Origin: Duganella sp. 1411
GTDB lineage: Bacteria; Pseudomonadota; Gammaproteobacteria; Burkholderiales; Burkholderiaceae_D
Length of the DNA: 64,000 nucleotides
NCBI RefSeq assembly: GCF_017833525.1
Contig: NZ_JAFICD010000009.1
Location: forward strand, 1-64,000
Direction: 5' to 3'
How positions within the stretch are numbered: the stretch's first letter is position 1; each line of letters begins with the position of its first letter. Positions 60,343 through 64,000 of the stretch are shown here, one piece after another. Below the pieces are notes generated by a model. It was not told the origin of the DNA and made no database searches. It saw nothing but the letters and a program-made list of their open reading frames with translations. The position numbers and the translations under genes are program-made.

Positions 60343-61518
60343 ATGGAATTTGAACTCTGGATGTTATTGGGCATCCCGCTCTTCTTCGGCATGGGATGGA
60401 TCGCCGCACGCGTCGACATTCGCCAGCTGGTGTCCGAATCGCGCTCGCTGCCGCGCGGGTATTTCAAGGGCTTGAACTTCCTGCTCAACGACCAGCCGGA
60501 CAAGGCGGTCGACGCCTTCATCGAGATCGTGCGCATGGACCCGGAGACGGCCGACATGCACTTCGCGCTCGGTAACCTGTTCCGCCGCCGTGGCGAGACC
60601 GAACGCGCCATCCGCGTGCACCAGAATCTGCTGGCGCGTCCCGACCTGCCGCAGGAGCAGAAGGAGCACGCCGAATATGAACTGGGCATGGACTACCTGA
60701 AGGCCGGCCTGCTGGACCGCGCCGAGGAAACCTTCAATCGCCTGATCCACAGCCAGTACGCGGTGCCGGCGCGGCGCGCGCTGCTGGAGATTTTCCAGCG
60801 CGAGAAGGAATGGCCGCGCGCCATCGAGGCGGCCATCGGCCTGCAGGAATCGGGCGCCGGCTCGCGCCAGAAGGAAATCGCGCAGTTCTACTGCGAGCTG
60901 GCACAGGACGCGCTGGTGCACCTGCATCCCGAGGACGCGCTGCCGCTGCTGGAGAAATCGCTGCAGGCCGACCGCGTCAACGTGCGCGCGACGCTGCTGA
61001 TCGGCGACGCGCAGCTGGCCAAGGACGATGTCGAAGGCGCGTTGATGACATGGCGCCGGGTCGAACAAATCAGCGTGCCGCACACCGCGCTGGTGGCGCA
61101 GCGCATGATGGACGGCTACCGCAAGGTCGGGCGTCCGCAGGAAGGCGTCAACCTGATCAAGTCCTACCTGGAGCAGGCGTCGTCGATCGACCTGCTGGAG
61201 GTGGTGTACAAGGCGGTGCTGGAGCTCGACGGTTTGGACGCCGCCAAGGAGCTGGTGGTCAATGAGCTGCGCCGCACGCCGACCTTGCTGGGACTGGATA
61301 AGCTGCTCGAGGCGCGTTTGGTTGACGCGCCGCCGGGCGTGGTGTCGGAGCTGTCGATGGTGAAGAACCTGGTGCACGGCTACACGCAGAAGCTGGCGCG
61401 CTACCAGTGCAGCCATTGCGGCTTCAAGGCGCGCCAGTTCTACTGGCAGTGTCCCGGTTGCAGCCGGTGGGAGACCTACCCGCCGCGCCGCACCGAAGAA
61501 CTGAATGTGATGAACTAA
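60343..61518 (+). CDS. lapB: LapB (YciM), lipopolysaccharide assembly regulator
   Basis: LapB tethers FtsH to LpxC to limit lipid A synthesis. The 391-residue protein has an N-terminal membrane anchor (about 1-20), a series of TPR repeats from about residue 45 to 340 (FLLNDQPDKAVDAFIEIVRM, DMHFALGNLFRRRGETERAI), and a C-terminal rubredoxin-like metal knob with four cysteines in YQCSHCGFKARQFYWQCPGC near 350-370. Length and order match LapB. Confidence 0.93.
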   Translation: MEFELWMLLGIPLFFGMGWIAARVDIRQLVSESRSLPRGYFKGLNFLLNDQPDKAVDAFIEIVRMDPETADMHFALGNLFRRRGETERAIRVHQNLLARPDLPQEQKEHAEYELGMDYLKAGLLDRAEETFNRLIHSQYAVPARRALLEIFQREKEWPRAIEAAIGLQESGAGSRQKEIAQFYCELAQDALVHLHPEDALPLLEKSLQADRVNVRATLLIGDAQLAKDDVEGALMTWRRVEQISVPHTALVAQRMMDGYRKVGRPQEGVNLIKSYLEQASSIDLLEVVYKAVLELDGLDAAKELVVNELRRTPTLLGLDKLLEARLVDAPPGVVSELSMVKNLVHGYTQKLARYQCSHCGFKARQFYWQCPGCSRWETYPPRRTEELNVMN

Positions 61519-61548
61519 AGCTGATGATTCGCGTATCAACGGATGGAC

Positions 61549-61604
61549 GTATCTGCGGATCCACGGATCCACGGATACACGGATACACGTATCCACGGAT
61601 ACAC
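61549..61604. repeat. 8-base tandem repeat before rfaE
   Basis: About seven units of the form GGATMCAC (GGATCCAC, GGATACAC, GTATCCAC) run from 61549 to 61604 and end where a family C repeat starts. Confidence 0.75.
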
Positions 61605-61697
61605 GTAGGGCGGATTAGGCGGAACGCCGTAATCCGCCATCTGTGAGCCGCCGACGGAGCGTGCATGGCGGATTACGCTGCGCTAATCCGCCCTACG
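61604..61697. repeat. Repeat family C element, full palindrome, before rfaE
   Basis: The left arm CGTAGGGCGGATTAGGCGGA starts at 61604 and the right arm ends at TAATCCGCCCTACG at 61697. It has the same structure as those at 44961 and 45105. Confidence 0.85.
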
Positions 61698-61703
61698 TGA
61701 TTC

Positions 61704-61820
61704 AGACAGCGCATAAAGACAGCGCATAAAGACAGCGCATAAAGACAGCGCATAAGGACCGCGCATAAAGATCGCGCATAAAGACCGCGCATAAAGACCG
61801 CGCATAATGCGAGCGCATAA
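61704..61820. repeat. 13-base tandem repeat, nine copies, immediately before rfaE
   Basis: Nine contiguous 13-base units (61704-61820) follow the pattern AGAC[AC]GCGCATAA. Units 1-4 are identical. The array ends 19 bases before the GTG start of rfaE and overlaps the alternative upstream ATG at 61807. Confidence 0.9.
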
Positions 61821-61839
61821 ATTAACAAACGAGGAACAT

Positions 61840-62793
61840 GTGAGTACTTCCGTCACCGCTTTTCAAGCCCCCGCACTGGACAAGGTGCGCATCCTGGTCG
61901 TCGGCGACGTCATGCTGGACCGTTACTGGTTCGGTGACGTCAGCCGCATTTCGCCGGAGGCGCCGGTGCCGATCGTGCGCATCGAAAAGCGCGAGGCGCG
62001 CCTGGGCGGCGCCGCCAACGTGGCGCGCAACGCCGCCGCGCTGGGCGCGCACGCCGGCTTGCTGGGCGTGGTCGGCGCCGACGAGGCGGGGACCGAGGTC
62101 GAACAACTGCTGCAAGGCGGCGGCATCCACAGCTACCTGAAACGCGACGACGCCATCTCCACCATCATCAAGCTGCGCGTGATCGGCCGCCAGCAGCAGA
62201 TGGTGCGCATCGATTTCGAGGAAGCGCCGACCGACACCGTGCTGCGCGACAAACTGCTGCAGTTCAAGGCACTGCTGGCCGACTACGACGTCATCGTGCT
62301 GTCGGACTACGCCAAGGGCAGCCTGGTGAACGTGGCCGACATGATCGCCTCGGCGCGCGCGGCGGGCAAGGTGGTGATGGTCGATCCGAAGGGCGACGAC
62401 TTCTCGCGCTACGCCGGCGCCACCGTGCTCACGCCGAACAAGTCGGAGATGAAGCGCATCGTCGGCAGCTGGAACAGCGAAGAGCAGCTGACGGCCAAGG
62501 CGCAGCAGCTGCGCGCGGAACTGAAGCTCGACGCCCTGCTGTTGACGCGCTCCGAAGAGGGCATGACCTTGTACACCGAGAACGACCAGTTCCACATGCC
62601 GGCGCAGGCGCGCGAAGTGTTCGACGTCTCTGGCGCCGGCGACACCGTCATCGCCACGATGGCGTGCATGCTGGGCGCGGGCGCCGGCTGGCACGAAGCG
62701 GTGCAGACGGCCAACCGGGCCGGCGGCATCGTCGTCGGCAAGCTGGGTACCGCGACCGTCACGCGCGAAGAACTCTTCGACGCAGGCAATTAA
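61840..62793 (+). CDS. rfaE1: D-glycero-beta-D-manno-heptose-7-phosphate kinase (RfaE1/HldA)
   Basis: This PfkB-family kinase adds the 1-phosphate to heptose 7-phosphate for the lipopolysaccharide inner core. The 317-residue protein has VRILVVGDVMLDRYWFGDVS near residue 12, RLGGAANVARNAAALGA near 50, and the phosphoryl-transfer motif DVSGAGDTVIATMACMLGAG near 265. Only the kinase domain is present; the adenylyltransferase domain (RfaE2) is not in the window. GTG 61840 is preferred because gaggaacat precedes it; ATG 61807 would translate part of the 13-base repeat. Confidence 0.9.
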   Translation: MSTSVTAFQAPALDKVRILVVGDVMLDRYWFGDVSRISPEAPVPIVRIEKREARLGGAANVARNAAALGAHAGLLGVVGADEAGTEVEQLLQGGGIHSYLKRDDAISTIIKLRVIGRQQQMVRIDFEEAPTDTVLRDKLLQFKALLADYDVIVLSDYAKGSLVNVADMIASARAAGKVVMVDPKGDDFSRYAGATVLTPNKSEMKRIVGSWNSEEQLTAKAQQLRAELKLDALLLTRSEEGMTLYTENDQFHMPAQAREVFDVSGAGDTVIATMACMLGAGAGWHEAVQTANRAGGIVVGKLGTATVTREELFDAGN

Positions 62794-62825
62794 TGCAAGG
62801 AGACACGCGAAAACACGCGGAAACA

Positions 62826-62887
62826 CGTAGGGCGGATTAGGCGGAACGCCGTAATCCGCCATGCATGCGTCGCGGCGGCCCATGCAT
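62826..62887. repeat. Repeat family C, single arm
   Basis: CGTAGGGCGGATTAGGCGGA followed by ACGCCGTAATCCGCCATGCA matches the left arm of the family, but the right arm is missing and replaced by unrelated sequence. Confidence 0.7.
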
Positions 62888-63010
62888 GACCCACGAACCC
62901 TGCATTGATAAAGCTCAGAAGAACGGCGTCAACATGCCGGGTTCCTCATCCGTTAAGGACATCCAAGGCGCGACTTCCGCCCTTGCTAGAGACCAACCAC
63001 GGAGACAGAC

Positions 63011-63367
63011 ATGTTCAAAAAACTACTGCTGGGCATTGCAACGCTGGCCGCCACCATGAGCTTTGCGTTCGCACAAGTGGATGTCAACAAGGCCGACGCG
63101 GCCTCGCTCGATTCGATCAAGGGCATCGGCCCGGCCAAATCCACCGCCATTCTCGAAGAACGAAAAAAAGGCGAGTTCAAGGACTGGGCCGATCTTGAGC
63201 ACCGCGTCAAAGGCATCGGCGGCAAGAACGCCGCCAAGCTGTCGGAAGCCGGCCTGCTGGTGAACGGCAAGTCGAAAGAGGGCGCCGCGGCCACCGCCGC
63301 CGCCAAGCCAAAAGCCGACAAAGCCGCCGCCAAAACGGCATCCACGCCGGCACCCGCAGGCAAATAA
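63011..63367 (+). CDS. ComEA-like helix-hairpin-helix DNA-binding protein
   Basis: The 118-residue protein has a signal peptide (about 1-21, ending SFAFAQ) and a helix-hairpin-helix pair: VDVNKADAASLDSIKGIGPA and WADLEHRVKGIGGKNAAKLS. This is the ComEA pattern; such proteins bind incoming DNA in the periplasm during natural transformation. The C-terminal tail is a Lys/Ala/Pro-rich low-complexity extension (KPKADKAAAKTASTPAPAGK). The ribosome-binding site is cacggagacagac. Confidence 0.88.
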   Translation: MFKKLLLGIATLAATMSFAFAQVDVNKADAASLDSIKGIGPAKSTAILEERKKGEFKDWADLEHRVKGIGGKNAAKLSEAGLLVNGKSKEGAAATAAAKPKADKAAAKTASTPAPAGK

Positions 63368-63391
63368 GTCTGTAAGTAAGTTTGTAGTACG

Positions 63392-63435
63392 CGCCAAAGC
63401 CCGCAGCCTCCCGCGCTGCGGGCTTTGGCGTTTTT
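63392..63435 (+). terminator. Terminator of the comEA-like gene
   Basis: CGCCAAAGCCCGCAG and CTGCGGGCTTTGGCG (63392-63406 and 63416-63430) pair perfectly over 15 bases and are followed by five T residues. Confidence 0.9.
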
Positions 63436-63477
63436 ATGTCTGATAAGATAGCGCGACATTTTGATTGGAGCACGCAC

Positions 63478-64000
63478 ATGTCGCCGCTGAAGATTTCCAG
63501 AATACTCCACGCGGGCTACGTCTTCGAATACGAAGGCACGCAGGTCCTGTTCGATCCGATTTTCGAAAACCCGTTCAGCCGCAACTGCCACGCCTATCCC
63601 GCCGTGCGCTTCGATCACGGGCAAATCAGGAAGCTGACACCGGACGCCGTGTTCATCTCGCACTTCCACGACGACCACTGCTCGATGGAGAGCCTGGACC
63701 TGCTGCCGCGCGCCACGCCCATCTATCTTTACTGCCTGTTCGACGAACTGTTCGCGATGATACGGGAGCTGGGCTTCACCGACGTGCGCGCGCTGGCGGT
63801 GGATGCGCCGGTGCTGGTCGGCGCGATGGAGATCATTCCGCGCCGCGCGCTCGATGCCGATGTCGATTCGATGTTCCATATCCGCGCCGGCGGATTGAAT
63901 GTGCTGAACGTCGTCGACTCGTGGATGGACCCGCAAACGCTGGAGCAGCTGACCGCCTGCGCGCCGTGGGACATGGTGCTGTGGCCGTTCCAGACGATGC
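63478..64000 (+). CDS. Metallo-beta-lactamase-fold hydrolase (truncated by window edge)
   Basis: The open frame starts at ATG 63478 behind ggagcacgcac and runs off the window after 174 residues. It has SHFHDDHCSMESLDLLPRAT near residue 62, the HxHxDH zinc ligands of metallo-beta-lactamase-fold proteins, preceded by VLFDPIFENPFSRNC. It resembles UlaG-like members by its opening strands (ILHAGYVFEYEGTQVLFDPI). The substrate and the C-terminal metal ligands are outside the window. Confidence 0.78.
   Translation, partial: MSPLKISRILHAGYVFEYEGTQVLFDPIFENPFSRNCHAYPAVRFDHGQIRKLTPDAVFISHFHDDHCSMESLDLLPRATPIYLYCLFDELFAMIRELGFTDVRALAVDAPVLVGAMEIIPRRALDADVDSMFHIRAGGLNVLNVVDSWMDPQTLEQLTACAPWDMVLWPFQTM

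Noticed and set aside
61704..61820. The 13-base array considered as a CRISPR array
   Set aside because: The units are directly adjacent with no spacers and are too short for CRISPR repeats; there are no cas genes.

Overview
The window is high-GC DNA from a betaproteobacterium, most likely an Oxalobacteraceae member of the Massilia/Duganella/Janthinobacterium group. This is inferred from the gyrA-serC-pheA-hisC-tyrA-aroA-cmk-rpsA-ihfB-lapA-lapB gene order, three PEP-CTERM proteins, a GspA/GspB pair and several families of dispersed palindromic repeats. No database search was possible, so family names rest on recognised motifs and gene order.

Layout. 1-0.33 kb: the 5' end of an IS1182-type transposase cut by the window edge. 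0.46-5.5 kb: a secreted GIN-repeat protein, two translationally coupled small genes, and the GspA/GspB pair that helps build the type II secretion pore. 5.6-8.8 kb: mobB, a YjfB-like protein, and a bufferin-type RiPP locus (BufA1-like precursor plus a maturase fused to its BufC-like partner). 9-17.3 kb: an S4-domain protein, an outer-membrane-barrel candidate, fumC, a FimV-like protein, an aspartate-type aminotransferase, fliT, an HDOD protein, a methyltransferase and csbD. 17.4-24.8 kb: an orphan hcp, a DPP-IV-like peptidase, a MATE exporter, a beta/gamma-crystallin protein, a PEP-CTERM protein and cbpA-cbpM. 24.8-31.2 kb: LysR/azoR, an NAD-salvage group (nicotinamidase-like enzyme, binding protein, pncB) and small regulators.

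31.3-35.2 kb is the most accessory-looking part. It holds a membrane-anchored coiled coil with an 11-residue repeat, tmRNA (ssrA), an antitoxin/PIN-toxin-like pair directly downstream, an antisense gene remnant, an AT-rich stretch with an isolated strong terminator, and a low-complexity protein. 35.2-44.8 kb holds redox and hydrolase genes, a segmental duplication of a PEP-CTERM gene flanking a frameshifted cupin gene, metY, and two tandem paralogues of unknown function.

45.2-64 kb is mostly core metabolism: gph and ubiG, ompA, then the gyrA to lapB run, where aromatic amino-acid synthesis (pheA, hisC, tyrA, aroA) sits with serine synthesis (serC) and translation or nucleoid genes (cmk, rpsA, ihfB). 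It is followed by the heptose kinase gene rfaE, a ComEA-like DNA-binding protein and a truncated metallo-beta-lactamase-fold gene. Palindromic repeats of three families punctuate the spacers, and one of them supplies the stop codon of gph.
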